From positions 1 to 55,000 of the forward strand of contig NZ_CAJUBK010000010.1 in the NCBI RefSeq assembly GCF_910584465.1: a stretch of 55,000 nt of DNA, in the 5' to 3' direction. The notes beneath the pieces are model-generated. The model made no database searches and had not been told where the DNA came from. It saw only the letters and a list, made by a program, of their open reading frames with translations. The DNA is from an uncultured Oscillibacter sp. GTDB lineage: Bacteria; Bacillota; Clostridia; Oscillospirales; Oscillospiraceae. The position numbers and the translations under genes are program-made. This document shows, piece by piece, positions 34,502 to 42,392 of the stretch (position 1 is the first letter of the stretch; each line of letters opens with the position of its first letter).

Positions 34502-35956
34502 TCATGGCTGATCTCCCCCGTCCATGGGACGGATATCCTCGATCACCTGCGCCTTGATGAGGTTCGTAGAACCGCTCCTGCCCAGGGGGACCCCGGCGGT
34601 GATGACCACCGTGTCCCCGGGCTGGACCAGCCCCTCCTTGGCCGCCACTTCCGTGGTGAGGGAGAAGATGCGGTCCGTGGAGTCGACCTCCCCGGTCAGG
34701 AAGGGGACCACCCCCCAGCAGATGGCCAGCTGCCGGCGGGTCTTCTCCTTCATGGTCAGCGCCGCCACGGGACAGGCCGGACGGAACCGGCAGATCATCC
34801 GGGCGGTCCGGCCGGAGTTGGTGGCCGCCAGGATGGCCTTGGCGTCCAGGTCCCGGGCGGTCAGGCAGCAGGTGTGGGTGATGGCGTCGTTGATGTTGGA
34901 GGAGGCGGCGGCCTGCGTCTTCTCGAACTTCCGCCAGTAGTCGATGGCCGCTTCCGTCTCCGTGACGATGTCCACCATGGCGGCCAGGGCCTCGATGGGA
35001 TACTTGCCCCCGGCGGTCTCGCCGGAGAGCATCACGCAGCCTGTGCCGTCGTATACGGCGTTGGCGACGTCGGAGACCTCCGCGCGGGTGGGGCGGGGGT
35101 TGCGGATCATGGAGTCCAGCATCTGCGTGGCGGTGATGACCGGCTTGCCCGCCTGGAGGCCCTTGCGGATCATCTGCTTCTGGAGATAGGGCACCTTGGC
35201 GGCGGGGATCTCCACGCCCAGGTCGCCCCGGGCGACCATGATGCCGTCCGAAGCGGCCAGGATGCCGTCGATGTTGTCCGCGCCCTCCTGGTTCTCGATC
35301 TTGGCGATGATCTTCACGCTGTCCCCGCCGCACTGGCGGAGGACCTCCCGGACGGCTTCCACGTCCTCGGCCCGGCGGACGAAGGAGGCGGCGATGAAGT
35401 CGAAGTCGTGCTCCACGCCGAAGCGGATGTCCGCCACGTCCTTCTCCGTCAGGGCGGGGAGCTGGATATGGGCGCCGGGGATGTTGATGGATTTATTGGC
35501 GGAGAGCGTGCCGCCGTTCTCGACCCGGCAGAGGATGTCGTGTCCCGCGATCTCCTCCACCCGGACGGCCACCAGGCCGTCGTCGATGAGGATGACCTGC
35601 CCCGGCTCCACCTCCCGATCCAGCTTGGGATAGGTGACGGAGACCTTGGCGGCGGTGCCGGGCACGTCGTCCACCGTCAGAGTGAAAGGATCCCCGGCGT
35701 TCAGCTCCACGCTCTTGGTCTCGAAGCTCTTGATGCGGATCTCGGGGCCCTTGGTGTCCAGGATGGTGGCCACGGGCAGGCCCATCCGGTCCCGGACGGC
35801 CTTCAGCATGTTCAGGCGCTCCAGGTGCTCGGGATGGCTGCCGTGGGAGAAGTTGAAGCGGGCCGCGTTCATGCCGCCCTTGATGAGGGCGCAGATCTGC
35901 TCCTCCGTGTCTACGGCGGGGCCCAGGGTGCAGATGATCTTGGTCTTGCGAAGCAT
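34502..35956 (-). CDS. pyk: Pyruvate kinase
   Basis: A 484-aa glycolytic enzyme converting PEP and ADP to pyruvate and ATP. Key motifs: KTKIICTLGPAVDTEEQI, MNAARFNFSHGSHPEHLERL, ILDTKGPEIRI, the catalytic IIAKIENQEGADNIDGIL, GIMVARGDLGVEIPAAKVPYLQK, and KPVITATQMLDSMIRNPRPTRAEVSDVANAVYDG. The C-terminal regulatory domain ends VVITAGVPLGRSGSTNLIKAQVIED plus ten extra residues (IRPMDGGDQP) that run into the inverted repeat at 34489. The extra phosphotransfer domain of Bacillus Pyk is absent. The ATG at 35956 follows GGAGGGA. Confidence 0.96.
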   Translation of the reverse strand: MLRKTKIICTLGPAVDTEEQICALIKGGMNAARFNFSHGSHPEHLERLNMLKAVRDRMGLPVATILDTKGPEIRIKSFETKSVELNAGDPFTLTVDDVPGTAAKVSVTYPKLDREVEPGQVILIDDGLVAVRVEEIAGHDILCRVENGGTLSANKSINIPGAHIQLPALTEKDVADIRFGVEHDFDFIAASFVRRAEDVEAVREVLRQCGGDSVKIIAKIENQEGADNIDGILAASDGIMVARGDLGVEIPAAKVPYLQKQMIRKGLQAGKPVITATQMLDSMIRNPRPTRAEVSDVANAVYDGTGCVMLSGETAGGKYPIEALAAMVDIVTETEAAIDYWRKFEKTQAAASSNINDAITHTCCLTARDLDAKAILAATNSGRTARMICRFRPACPVAALTMKEKTRRQLAICWGVVPFLTGEVDSTDRIFSLTTEVAAKEGLVQPGDTVVITAGVPLGRSGSTNLIKAQVIEDIRPMDGGDQP

Positions 35957-36023
35957 ATATATCCCTCCTATGGGCCCCGCGCGGGGGCCGGGAAACTCTC
36001 GTGGACGCTTCTTGCAGTCCCCT

Positions 36024-36029
36024 ATTATA
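36024..36029 (-). promoter_or_regulatory. pyk -10 box
   Basis: TATAAT on the minus strand, 68 bases before the start codon. The -35 region 17 bases upstream (TATCCA) is weak, so an activator may be needed. Confidence 0.5.
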
Positions 36030-36110
36030 CAAGAGGCTCCCGGCCGTGGATAGGTCAGAATTAGATAAAAATCAGGGGAGCGCCCCGGGGAGGTTCCGTA
36101 GATATGCTTG

Positions 36111-36126
36111 CGCAAACGTTTGTGCC
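36111..36126. promoter_or_regulatory. LacI/CcpA-type palindromic site upstream of pyk
   Basis: GCGCAAACGTTTGTGC is a near-perfect palindrome with central CG. It lies about 85 bases upstream of the pyk -10 box, an activating position for CcpA-like regulators (inference), and 20 bases past the stop of the XRE gene. Confidence 0.45.
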
Positions 36127-36146
36127 CGGGCCGTCCGCGCCGGCGC

Positions 36147-36341
36147 TCAGCCCTCCCAGAACAGTTCGTCCAGCGTCTTCCCCAGGCGGCGGCAGATGGC
36201 GGCGCAGAGCTTGATGGTGGGGTTGTAGTCCCCCTTCTCGATGGCGTTGATCGTCTGGCGGGAGACGCCCACCGCGTCGGCCAGCTGCTGCTGGCTCATG
36301 TCCAGGGCCGCCCGGGCGGCCTTCATGCGCAGGTTCTTCAT
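36147..36341 (-). CDS. Small XRE-family regulator
   Basis: A 64-aa helix-turn-helix protein: MKNLRMKAARAALDMSQQQLADAVGVSRQTINAIEKGDYNPTIKLCAAICRRLGKTLDELFWEG, of the YozG/XRE type with the hallmark VSRQTINAIEKGDYNPT. Its ATG overlaps the stop of the membrane-protein gene (ATGA). This arrangement, an integral membrane protein translated with a minimal XRE regulator, recurs widely in Firmicutes. The regulator probably represses its own operon. Confidence 0.88.
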   Translation of the reverse strand: MKNLRMKAARAALDMSQQQLADAVGVSRQTINAIEKGDYNPTIKLCAAICRRLGKTLDELFWEG

Positions 36342-36859
36342 CCTTCTTCCGCCCGGTCCCGTAAGAGGTGGTCGGCGATGTACACGATGAGGATGAGCAG
36401 GGTCGCCGCCCCGAGGATGGGGTTCACCGCCCGGAAGGTCAGCACGCCGTCCTCCACCAGACCGCCGGAGACGCCGTACATCACGCCGAGGCCCAGGTTG
36501 AACAAGGACAGCAGGGCGAAGAGGACCATGAACTTCCGGGGCTTTTCCCGGAGGCTGAGATAGGCGTCCTTCAGGATGCAGGTGACGGCGAACACGCACA
36601 GGCCGGCGGCCAGGCAGATGGCGACGCCCGCCAGCACGTCGCACCACCGTCCGAACAATATGTCCGAGATGCCGTAGGCATAGGTGGTGGCGAGCAGGGT
36701 GAGGAAGCCGTACTGGAACGCCTTGCCCCGGGCCAGCTCCTGCCGCTCGTCGAAGTGCATGTCCAGGATCTTTTTCTTGAAGAGCAGCGCCACGAACAGA
36801 AGCCCCGCCAGGAGCCCGACGGATATGCCCAGCGCTATGCCGATATGATAGTGGTCCAT
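36338..36859 (-). CDS. Five-helix membrane protein paired with XRE regulator
   Basis: A 173-aa protein with five hydrophobic segments: IGIALGISVGLLAGLLFVALLF, AFQYGFLTLLATTYAYGISDILF, WCDVLAGVAICLAAGLCVFAVTCIL, FMVLFALLSLFNLGLGVMYGV and LGAATLLILIVYIADHLL. The short loop KKKILDMHFDERQELARGKA after the first helix contains the MHFDERQ..ARGKAFQYGF pattern typical of this uncharacterised family. It has no catalytic motif. It is translationally coupled to the following XRE gene. Confidence 0.75.
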   Translation of the reverse strand: MDHYHIGIALGISVGLLAGLLFVALLFKKKILDMHFDERQELARGKAFQYGFLTLLATTYAYGISDILFGRWCDVLAGVAICLAAGLCVFAVTCILKDAYLSLREKPRKFMVLFALLSLFNLGLGVMYGVSGGLVEDGVLTFRAVNPILGAATLLILIVYIADHLLRDRAEEG

Positions 36860-36878
36860 AACGATCCCTCCTCCCGTG

Positions 36879-37043
36879 TTATCCGCGGGTCACGACCGGC
36901 CTGCCCTCCGGGTCCAGCAGCGGCGTGAAGCCCGCCGCATTCCCGTTCCTGTGGAACACATAGTGGACGCCGGTCTCCGTGTCCACCCAGATCTCCATGA
37001 CGTCGATGGTCCCCTGGCGGTATACCTTTTGAAAGCGGTCCAT
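36879..37043 (-). CDS. DUF6440-family small protein
   Basis: A 54-aa protein, MDRFQKVYRQGTIDVMEIWVDTETGVHYVFHRNGNAAGFTPLLDPEGRPVVTRG. The pattern WVDTETGVHY then AGFTPLLDPEGRPV is the DUF6440 signature. The ATG at 37043 follows GGAGGAC. It has its own consensus promoter and lies 19 bases before the membrane-protein gene, so the three minus-strand genes may form one transcript. Function unknown. Confidence 0.82.
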   Translation of the reverse strand: MDRFQKVYRQGTIDVMEIWVDTETGVHYVFHRNGNAAGFTPLLDPEGRPVVTRG

Positions 37044-37083
37044 AAAATGTCCTCCTAGTCCTTTGTTTTTGGATCGTGAGGAC

Positions 37084-37112
37084 AGTGTAATACTTAGCGG
37101 GCTATTTGTCAA
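37084..37112 (-). promoter_or_regulatory. Promoter of the DUF6440 gene
   Basis: TTGACA (37112-37107) and TACACT (37089-37084) with a 17-base spacer on the minus strand. Confidence 0.85.
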
Positions 37113-37134
37113 GTATATTTTACAAAATGACGGA

Positions 37135-37161
37135 TAAAAACTCCGGGCACGGGGCCCGGAG
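37135..37161 (-). terminator. Terminator of the TepA-like gene
   Basis: CTCCGGGC and GCCCGGAG form an 8-bp stem with a 5-base loop, followed by TTTTTATC on the minus strand. Confidence 0.88.
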
Positions 37162-37169
37162 CGCTGCCG

Positions 37170-37895
37170 TCAGGCATCGGAGATCTTGCGCCTCCGCTTT
37201 TTCTTCCCGGCGTCGATCTCGCCGTAGAGCCAGCGGAGGCCGTCGGAAAGGCCCCCCACCTCGTCGATCAGCCCCAGGCGGACGGCCTCCTCTCCGTAGA
37301 CGACGCTGCCCACGTCCGCGGCCATGTCGTCCTTCTTCAGCATCAGGGCCTGGAAGTCCTCCCCCTTGATGCGGCTGTGCCCGGCGACGAAGGACACGAT
37401 CCGGTCCTGGAGCCGCTGGAAGTAGCTGTAGGTCTGGGGCGCGGCGATGACGGTGCCGCTCATGCGGACGGGGTGGATCGTCATGGCGGCGGAGGGCACG
37501 GCGAAGCTCCGCCGGGCGGCCACGGCCAGGGGCACGCCGATGGAGTGGCTGCCCCCCAGGACGATGGAGACGGTGGGCTTCGTCATCCCGGCGATCAGCT
37601 CCGCGATGGCCAGGCCCGCCTCCACGTCGCCGCCCACGGTGTTCAGGAGGAAGAGGATCCCCGCCACCTCGTCGGACTCCTCCAGCTTGGCCAGGAGGGG
37701 GAGGACGTGCTCGTACTTCGTGGTCTTGGTGCCGGAGGAGGCGGTCATGTGCCCCTCGATCTGGCCGATGATGGTCAGGCAGTAGATGTTCCCGTGGGGC
37801 GTGGCCGTCATGGCGGAGCCGAAATCCAGGATGGACTGGGCGGCTTCCTGTTGTGTATCGTCTTCCGTTTGGGTGGGCTTGGTGGATCTGGTCAT
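37170..37895 (-). CDS. TepA-like ClpP-family serine protease
   Basis: A 241-aa ClpP/crotonase-fold protease. After a 30-residue N-terminal tail come HGNIYCLTIIGQIEGHMTASSGTKTTKYEHVLPLLAKLEES, GILFLLNTVGGDVEAGLAIAELIAG, the nucleophile loop IVLGGSHSIGVPLAVAARRSFAVPSAAMTIHPVRM (Ser in GGSHSIG, His in IHPV) and VVYGEEAVRLGLIDEVGGL. This matches B. subtilis TepA/YmfB, a cytosolic protease linked to protein export and spore outgrowth. The basic tail GKKKRRRKISDA is unusual. The ATG at 37895 follows AAAGGAAGG. Confidence 0.88.
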   Translation of the reverse strand: MTRSTKPTQTEDDTQQEAAQSILDFGSAMTATPHGNIYCLTIIGQIEGHMTASSGTKTTKYEHVLPLLAKLEESDEVAGILFLLNTVGGDVEAGLAIAELIAGMTKPTVSIVLGGSHSIGVPLAVAARRSFAVPSAAMTIHPVRMSGTVIAAPQTYSYFQRLQDRIVSFVAGHSRIKGEDFQALMLKKDDMAADVGSVVYGEEAVRLGLIDEVGGLSDGLRWLYGEIDAGKKKRRRKISDA

Positions 37896-37963
37896 AGTCA
37901 GCAACCTTCCTTTCGTGGGGGTAGCTTTTCCGGTTTTTCGGAAATTACCCGCGCCGGGGCGGA

Positions 37964-37983
37964 ATCTTACGGCATCGTAAGAT
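37964..37983. promoter_or_regulatory. Perfect palindrome between divergent tepA-like and small membrane genes
   Basis: ATCTTACG-GCAT-CGTAAGAT, 8-bp arms with a 4-base centre. It lies in the 190-bp divergent region and is a strong operator candidate for an unknown regulator. Confidence 0.5.
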
Positions 37984-38033
37984 ACGGGGGCGAACTGTAA
38001 GGCAAAGCTATGGCAGGGCCGTCCCCGCGCTGG

Positions 38034-38039
38034 TATACT
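38034..38039 (+). promoter_or_regulatory. -10 box of the small membrane protein gene
   Basis: TATACT, 46 bases before the ATG; no good -35 box is seen. Confidence 0.35.
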
Positions 38040-38085
38040 GATATCCGTCCCAAGAGGACGAGGAATAGAGACGGAGGAGAAAACG

Positions 38086-38262
38086 ATGAAGGATATGATG
38101 AGGGGTATCGGGACAGCGCTCCTGGCGGTGGCGGCGGTCATCGCGGCACAGACGGCTCTGAGCTTCGTGGTGGGCTTCCATACCGCCGAGCTGATCGGGG
38201 AAACGGCCCTGGGTGCCCTGTTCCTTTATGCCGTCGTCCGGGTGGGCCGGAAGCGGCGGTGA
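38086..38262 (+). CDS. Small membrane protein, 58 aa
   Basis: ATG at 38086 behind GGAGG (ACGGAGGAGAAAACG). The translation is MKDMMRGIGTALLAVAAVIA... ending VVRVGRKRR, with two hydrophobic segments (ALLAVAAVIAAQTALSFVV and ELIGETALGALFLYAVV) and a positive C-terminus. A good ribosome site, a preceding -10 box and a following terminator make it a probable real gene. No family is recognised. Confidence 0.65.
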   Translation: MKDMMRGIGTALLAVAAVIAAQTALSFVVGFHTAELIGETALGALFLYAVVRVGRKRR

Positions 38263-38274
38263 CATGGCGGAGGG

Positions 38275-38300
38275 ACGGCGGGGAGGCCCGCCGTTTTCTT
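38275..38300 (+). terminator. Terminator of the small membrane protein gene
   Basis: ACGGCGGG and CCCGCCGT form a stem with loop GAGG, followed by TTTCTTTC. Confidence 0.8.
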
Positions 38301-38334
38301 TCGCGCCTCCGGGCTTTCCTTTTCCGTCCCGGCG

Positions 38335-38343
38335 TGTTATACT
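38335..38343 (+). promoter_or_regulatory. proBAC promoter, extended -10
   Basis: TGT precedes TATACT (38338-38343). A transcript from here begins close to the in-frame ATG at 38356, leaving no room for a ribosome site there and favouring the GTG at 38380. Confidence 0.5.
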
Positions 38344-38379
38344 GGGGGCAACATCATGCCCGTGGGGCGGGAGGGGATC

Positions 38380-39195
38380 GTGATTCGAAACAAACAGCGT
38401 ATCGTGGTCAAGGTGGGCACGTCCACCCTGACCCACAGCTCCGGGAGCCTGGATCTGCGGAGCATGGAACGGCTGGTCCGGGTGCTGGCGGACCTCAGCG
38501 GCGGCGGACGGGAGATCATCCTGGTGACCTCCGGGGCCATCGCCGTGGGCACGGCCCGGATGGGCCTGGACGAGCGGCCCAGGGCCCTGCGGATGAAGCA
38601 GGCCGCCGCCGCCGTGGGGCAGTGCCGGATGATGCACATCTATGACAAGCTCTTCTCGGAGTACAACTGCACCGTGGCGCAGATCCTGCTCACCGGGGAC
38701 GACGTGGAGGACCCCGCCCGGGCGGAGCATCTGAAGAACACCTTCACGAGCCTTTTGGAGCTGGGCATCCTCCCGGTGGTGAACGAGAACGACTCCGTCT
38801 CCTCCGCCGAGATCGAGACGGGGCACCACAAGGTCCTGGGCGACAACGACACCCTCTCCGCCATCGTGGCGGAGCTGTGCGGGGCGGACTTGCTGGTCCT
38901 GCTCAGCGACATCGACGGGCTGTACGACGCGGACCCCAAGCGCGATCCGGGGGCGAAGCTCCTCCACCGGGTGACGGAGCTGACGCCGCAGATCCTGGAG
39001 ATGGCGGGCGGCGCGGGCACCTGGCGGGGCACCGGCGGCATGGCGACCAAGCTCTCCGCCGCGAGGATCGCCATGGAGGCCGGGTGCGACATGGTGATCG
39101 CCAACGGGGCCAGGATGGAGGAGCTCTACGGCATCGTGGAAGGACAGGACATCGGGACGCGGTTCATCGCCGCGGGGAAGGAGGGCGCGCTATGA
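38380..39195 (+). CDS. proB: Glutamate 5-kinase
   Basis: The GTG at 38380 behind GGGAGGGG gives 271 aa beginning (M)IRNKQRIVVKVGTSTLTHSSG. The amino-acid kinase fold shows REIILVTSGAIAVGTARMG, LPVVNENDSVSSAEI, LGDNDTLSAIVAELCGADLLVLLSDIDGLYDADP and GTGGMATKLSAARIA. There is no C-terminal PUA domain, the short form common in Firmicutes. It phosphorylates glutamate in the first step of proline synthesis and is normally inhibited by proline. It overlaps proA by four bases. Confidence 0.95.
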   Translation: MIRNKQRIVVKVGTSTLTHSSGSLDLRSMERLVRVLADLSGGGREIILVTSGAIAVGTARMGLDERPRALRMKQAAAAVGQCRMMHIYDKLFSEYNCTVAQILLTGDDVEDPARAEHLKNTFTSLLELGILPVVNENDSVSSAEIETGHHKVLGDNDTLSAIVAELCGADLLVLLSDIDGLYDADPKRDPGAKLLHRVTELTPQILEMAGGAGTWRGTGGMATKLSAARIAMEAGCDMVIANGARMEELYGIVEGQDIGTRFIAAGKEGAL

Positions 39196-40439
39196 CGGCG
39201 CTGGAGCAGCAGGGAGCGGCGGCGAAGGCCGCGGGCCGTATCCTGGCGACCGCCGGGACGGCGAAGAAGGACGCCGCCCTGGAGGCGGTGGCCGCGGTGC
39301 TGACCGAGCGGCAGGACGAGTGGCTGGAGGCCAACGCCGCCGACGTCGCCGCCGCCCGGGAGGCGGGGATGCGCCCCGCCATGCTGGATCGGCTGGCCCT
39401 GACGCCGGAGCGGATCTGCGGCATCGTGGCGGGCGTGCGGCAGGTGGCCGCCCTGCCGGACCCCATCGGGAGAGTGGACAGGATGGAGACCCGGCCCAAC
39501 GGGCTGATCGTCGGGCGGCGGCGGGTGCCGCTGGGGGTCGTCGCCATCATCTTCGAGGCGCGGCCCAACGTCACCGTGGACGCGGCGGCGCTGTGCCTGA
39601 AGTCCGGCAACGCCTGCATCCTCCGGGGCGGGAAGGAGGCCATCCGCTCCAACCGCAAGGCCGCGGAGCTGATGCGCCGGGCCCTGCGGTCGGCGGGGCT
39701 GCCGGAGGACTGCGTGTCGCTGGTGCAGGACACCGGCCGCGAGGGGGCCAAGGAGCTGATGCATCTGGACGGCTATGTGGACGTGCTGATCCCCAGGGGC
39801 GGCGCGGGGCTGATCCGGGCCGTGGCGAAGGAGGCCAGCGTCCCCGTCATCCGCACCGGCGAGGGCGTCTGCCACATCTATGTGGACAGCGAGGCGGACC
39901 TGGACATGGGGGCGGAGATCCTCTATAACGCCAAGTGCTCCCGGCCCTCGGTGTGCAACGCCGTGGAGTGCGTGCTGATCCAGGAGGACGTGGCGGAGGC
40001 GTTCTTGAAGAAGGCGGTGCCCCTGCTGGATAGGGACGGGGTGGAGCTCCGCTGCGACGGGACGGCGCTGGGGATCTTAGGGGACCGGGCCGTCCCGGCG
40101 GAGGAGAGCGACTGGGACGAGGAGTATGACGATCTCATCCTGGCGGTGCGGACCGTGAAGGACATGGAGGAGGCCATCGGCTTCATCGGCCGGCACGGCA
40201 CCGGACACTCGGAGGCCATCATCACCGCGAACTATTTCAAGGCCCAGCGGTTCCTGGACGCGGTGGACGCGGCGGCGGTGTATGTCAACGCCTCCACCCG
40301 GTTCACCGACGGCGGGGAGTTCGGCCTGGGGGCGGAGATCGGCATCTCCACCCAGAAGATGCACGCGCGGGGCCCCATGGGCCTGGAGGAACTGACCTCC
40401 TGCAAGTATGTGATCTACGGAGAGGGGCAGGTCCGCTGA
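39192..40439 (+). CDS. proA: Gamma-glutamyl phosphate reductase
   Basis: A 415-aa NADPH-dependent reductase making glutamate 5-semialdehyde. Motifs: IEGRRRVPLGVV-type segment LIVGRRRVPLGVVAIIFEARPNVTVDAAALCLKSGNACILRGGKEA, LVQDTGREGAKELMHLDGYVDVLIPRGG, GEGVCHIYVD and the catalytic Cys in CSRPSVCNAVECVLI, with STRFTDGGEFGLGAEIGISTQKMHARGPMG near the end. Its ATG overlaps the proB stop (ATGA), so the unstable intermediate can be handed over in a coupled pair. Confidence 0.96.
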   Translation: MTALEQQGAAAKAAGRILATAGTAKKDAALEAVAAVLTERQDEWLEANAADVAAAREAGMRPAMLDRLALTPERICGIVAGVRQVAALPDPIGRVDRMETRPNGLIVGRRRVPLGVVAIIFEARPNVTVDAAALCLKSGNACILRGGKEAIRSNRKAAELMRRALRSAGLPEDCVSLVQDTGREGAKELMHLDGYVDVLIPRGGAGLIRAVAKEASVPVIRTGEGVCHIYVDSEADLDMGAEILYNAKCSRPSVCNAVECVLIQEDVAEAFLKKAVPLLDRDGVELRCDGTALGILGDRAVPAEESDWDEEYDDLILAVRTVKDMEEAIGFIGRHGTGHSEAIITANYFKAQRFLDAVDAAAVYVNASTRFTDGGEFGLGAEIGISTQKMHARGPMGLEELTSCKYVIYGEGQVR

Positions 40440-40470
40440 GGGCCGCCCGGAGAAAGGAGAGGCGAACGAT

Positions 40471-41268
40471 ATGACCTTTGGATTCATCGGCACCGGCAAC
40501 ATGGGCGGCGCCCTGGCGAAAGCCGCCCGGCGGAGGCTGGACGGCGAGCAGATCCTCCTGGCGAACCGCGGCCGGGAGAAGGCGGCGGCGCTGGCGGAGG
40601 AGCTGGGCGCGGTGCCGGCGGACAACGGCAGGGTCGCGGGAGAGGCGGACTACATCTTCCTGGGCGTGAAGCCCCAGATGATGCGGGGACTGCTGGAGGA
40701 GATCGGCCCGGTCCTGAAGGCGCGGGAGAGCCGCTTCGTCCTGGTCTCCATGGCGGCGGGGCTCAGCATGGAGAGCATCCTGGACATGGCGGGCGGGGCG
40801 TGGCCCATCCTCCGCATCATGCCGAACACCCCCTGTTCCATCGGGGAGGGGATGATCCTGTACACCCGGGGCCCCGGCGTCACGGACGAGGAGGAGGGGG
40901 CCTTCCTGGACGCCATGAGCGGCGCGGGGCGGTTCTCCGCCATCCCGGAGCGGCTGATGGACGCGGGCTCCGCCGTGGCGGGCTGCGGCCCGGCCTACGC
41001 GGACCTCTTCATCGAGGCCCTGGCCGACGGCGGCGTGGCCTGCGGCATCCCCAGGGCCCAGGCCGTGGAGTTCGCCGCGCAGATGCTGGCGGGCTCCGCG
41101 CGGCTGGTCCTGGAGTCCGGACAGCATCCCGGCGCGCTGAAGGACGCGGTCTGCTCCCCCGGCGGGTCCACGATCCAGGGCGTGCGGAAGCTGGAGGAAG
41201 CGGGCTTCCGGGGCGCGGTGATGGACGCGGTGATCGCCGCGTGTGAGAAGAACCAGGCGCTGGGCTGA
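40471..41268 (+). CDS. proC: Pyrroline-5-carboxylate reductase
   Basis: A 265-aa protein: Rossmann start MTFGFIGTGNMGGALAKAA, YIFLGVKPQMM, VSMAAGLSMESILDM, ILRIMPNTPCSIGEGM and the dimerisation domain with GCGPAYADLFIEALADGGVACGIPRAQAVEFAAQMLAGSARLVLES and CSPGGSTIQGVRKLEEAGFRGAVMDAVIAAC. It completes proline synthesis. The ATG follows AAAGGAGAGG, 31 bases after proA. Confidence 0.96.
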   Translation: MTFGFIGTGNMGGALAKAARRRLDGEQILLANRGREKAAALAEELGAVPADNGRVAGEADYIFLGVKPQMMRGLLEEIGPVLKARESRFVLVSMAAGLSMESILDMAGGAWPILRIMPNTPCSIGEGMILYTRGPGVTDEEEGAFLDAMSGAGRFSAIPERLMDAGSAVAGCGPAYADLFIEALADGGVACGIPRAQAVEFAAQMLAGSARLVLESGQHPGALKDAVCSPGGSTIQGVRKLEEAGFRGAVMDAVIAACEKNQALG

Positions 41269-41298
41269 ACCGGAGCTGGACCGGAGAATGGAGATGGA

Positions 41299-41335
41299 GC
41301 GCCCCTCCCCGCGAAGCGGGGAGGGGCGCGTTTTC
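41299..41335. terminator. Bidirectional terminator after proBAC
   Basis: A 14-bp perfect GC stem (GCGCCCCTCCCCGC), loop GAAG, then GTTTTC on the plus strand. The nitroreductase stop codon lies in the T-run. Confidence 0.9.
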
Positions 41336-41996
41336 ATATCCAGGGCTTCCGACCTGCGGCAAGCTCGAACTGGTATTTCACGATGCCCAGGTCGATCTGG
41401 GAGTATGGGCCCTTCAGGGCCTCGGCCCGGACCCGGTCCCCCTCCAGCGTCAGGAGGAATTTCTGCTGCCCAAGGGCGGTGGGGGCCAGCAGGGCCGCCT
41501 CCGCCCCGGCCCGGAACCAGTCCGGAGGAGCGTCGCCGGGCCAGCGGCAGACGGCCTCCAGGGCCTTGCTCTTATGGGGGACGCCGTGGTCCTTGCCATA
41601 GCCCAGGGCGACGGCACAGACCAGCTTCTCGCCGGGGCGCAGGTCACAGCGGCACTTCCGCTTCCGGAAGGTCAGGGCCGTCCAGCAGGAATCCAGCCCC
41701 AGCTGGAACGCCCGGAGGACCAGCCGCTGGCCGTAGTAGCCGATCTTCTCCTCCAGCTCCGGCCCCTGGGGCCCGGCGAGGCAGAGATAGTCCCGCACGT
41801 TCCGGAAGCTGCCGTAATGGGCCAGGGGGCCCCGGAACGCCTCCGGCTCTTCCAGGGCCAGCTGGATGTGCAGGCCGCCCTCGGCATTGCAGGCGGCGAT
41901 CTCCCGCTCCAGCTCCGCCGCGGTCTCCGGCGGGATGGGCAGGCCCCGGTACTGCCGCACGGCGTGGCGGCGCTCCATCGCTGTTTTCAAGTCCAT
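41334..41996 (-). CDS. Nitroreductase-family FMN protein
   Basis: The ATG at 41996 (behind AAGGAGGAG) gives 220 aa. The start MDLKTAMERRHAVRQYRGLPIPPETAAELER is the typical nitroreductase FMN-binding entry (R-R..R.Y). Later come LGLDSCWTALTFRKRK and the C-terminal AEAALLAPTALGQQKFLLTLEGDRVRAE, the conserved strand-swap region. Substrate unknown. It is transcribed away from opuC across a 436-bp gap that contains a palindromic operator-like site. Confidence 0.85.
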   Translation of the reverse strand: MDLKTAMERRHAVRQYRGLPIPPETAAELEREIAACNAEGGLHIQLALEEPEAFRGPLAHYGSFRNVRDYLCLAGPQGPELEEKIGYYGQRLVLRAFQLGLDSCWTALTFRKRKCRCDLRPGEKLVCAVALGYGKDHGVPHKSKALEAVCRWPGDAPPDWFRAGAEAALLAPTALGQQKFLLTLEGDRVRAEALKGPYSQIDLGIVKYQFELAAGRKPWI

Positions 41997-42254
41997 AGTC
42001 TCCTCCTTATCCCGCATCCCCCGGCGGATACGGCCCCGAAACACCGAGGCGGGGACGGCCCTGCCGGGCGGCGGTCCGGCCCGCGGCACGGGGACGCTCC
42101 GCCGGCGCAGGGGATCCCTCCGCCAGGCCCGTCCGGGGCGCCGGGGCCCTCCGCAGGCGCCGGCGGGCCCCGCCTCCCGTACTGAAAATGGCAGGGATAT
42201 CATACCATAGATCTCCTCTTTTGGATAGGATCGGAAGGAAATTCGATCCCTTTT

Positions 42255-42268
42255 CGCAAACGTTTGCG
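42255..42268. promoter_or_regulatory. Perfect LacI-type palindrome CGCAAACGTTTGCG
   Basis: A 14-base perfect palindrome with central CG, 18 bases upstream of a TTGACA. Related sites lie at 5612, 5794 and 36111. A LacI/CcpA-family regulator is the natural candidate (inference). Confidence 0.5.
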
Positions 42269-42286
42269 TTCGTTTTAAAACGTTTT

Positions 42287-42316
42287 TTGACACTATTCAA
42301 AAAATAAGCGTAAATT
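42287..42316 (+). promoter_or_regulatory. Possible upstream opuC promoter
   Basis: TTGACA (42287-42292) and TAAATT (42311-42316) with an 18-base spacer, immediately after the palindrome and an AAAACGTTTT dyad. Confidence 0.4.
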
Positions 42317-42363
42317 TTTCGTTAATATAGAACTTTCAAATGAAAATTTGGAGGTTCCTTTCC

Positions 42364-42392
42364 TTTACTTTCGCAAGATGCTCGTGTATAAT
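42364..42392 (+). promoter_or_regulatory. opuC promoter
   Basis: TTTACT (42364-42369) and TATAAT (42387-42392) with a 17-base spacer, 41 bases before the ATG. Confidence 0.75.

Larger units (their letters stand above)
34196..34512. repeat. 317-bp island bounded by 24-base inverted repeats
   Basis: ATCGGCCATGAAGATGGCTG (continuing GTGC) at 34196-34219 is repeated in inverted orientation at 34489-34512 with a single mismatch. The right arm overlaps the last codons and stop of pyk. Inside are a terminator for the GreA-like gene and a 17-bp perfect stem (34441-34457 with 34460-34476, arm ATTCTCTCTTTTTCTCC). The stretch 34272-34440 between these shows no gene. A non-autonomous mobile element or a paired 3' RNA structure are both possible. 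Confidence 0.6.

Noticed and set aside
42007..42300. Minus-strand open frame upstream of the nitroreductase
   Set aside because: It has Arg/Gly/Pro-rich composition, no ribosome site, and crosses the promoter and operator region.
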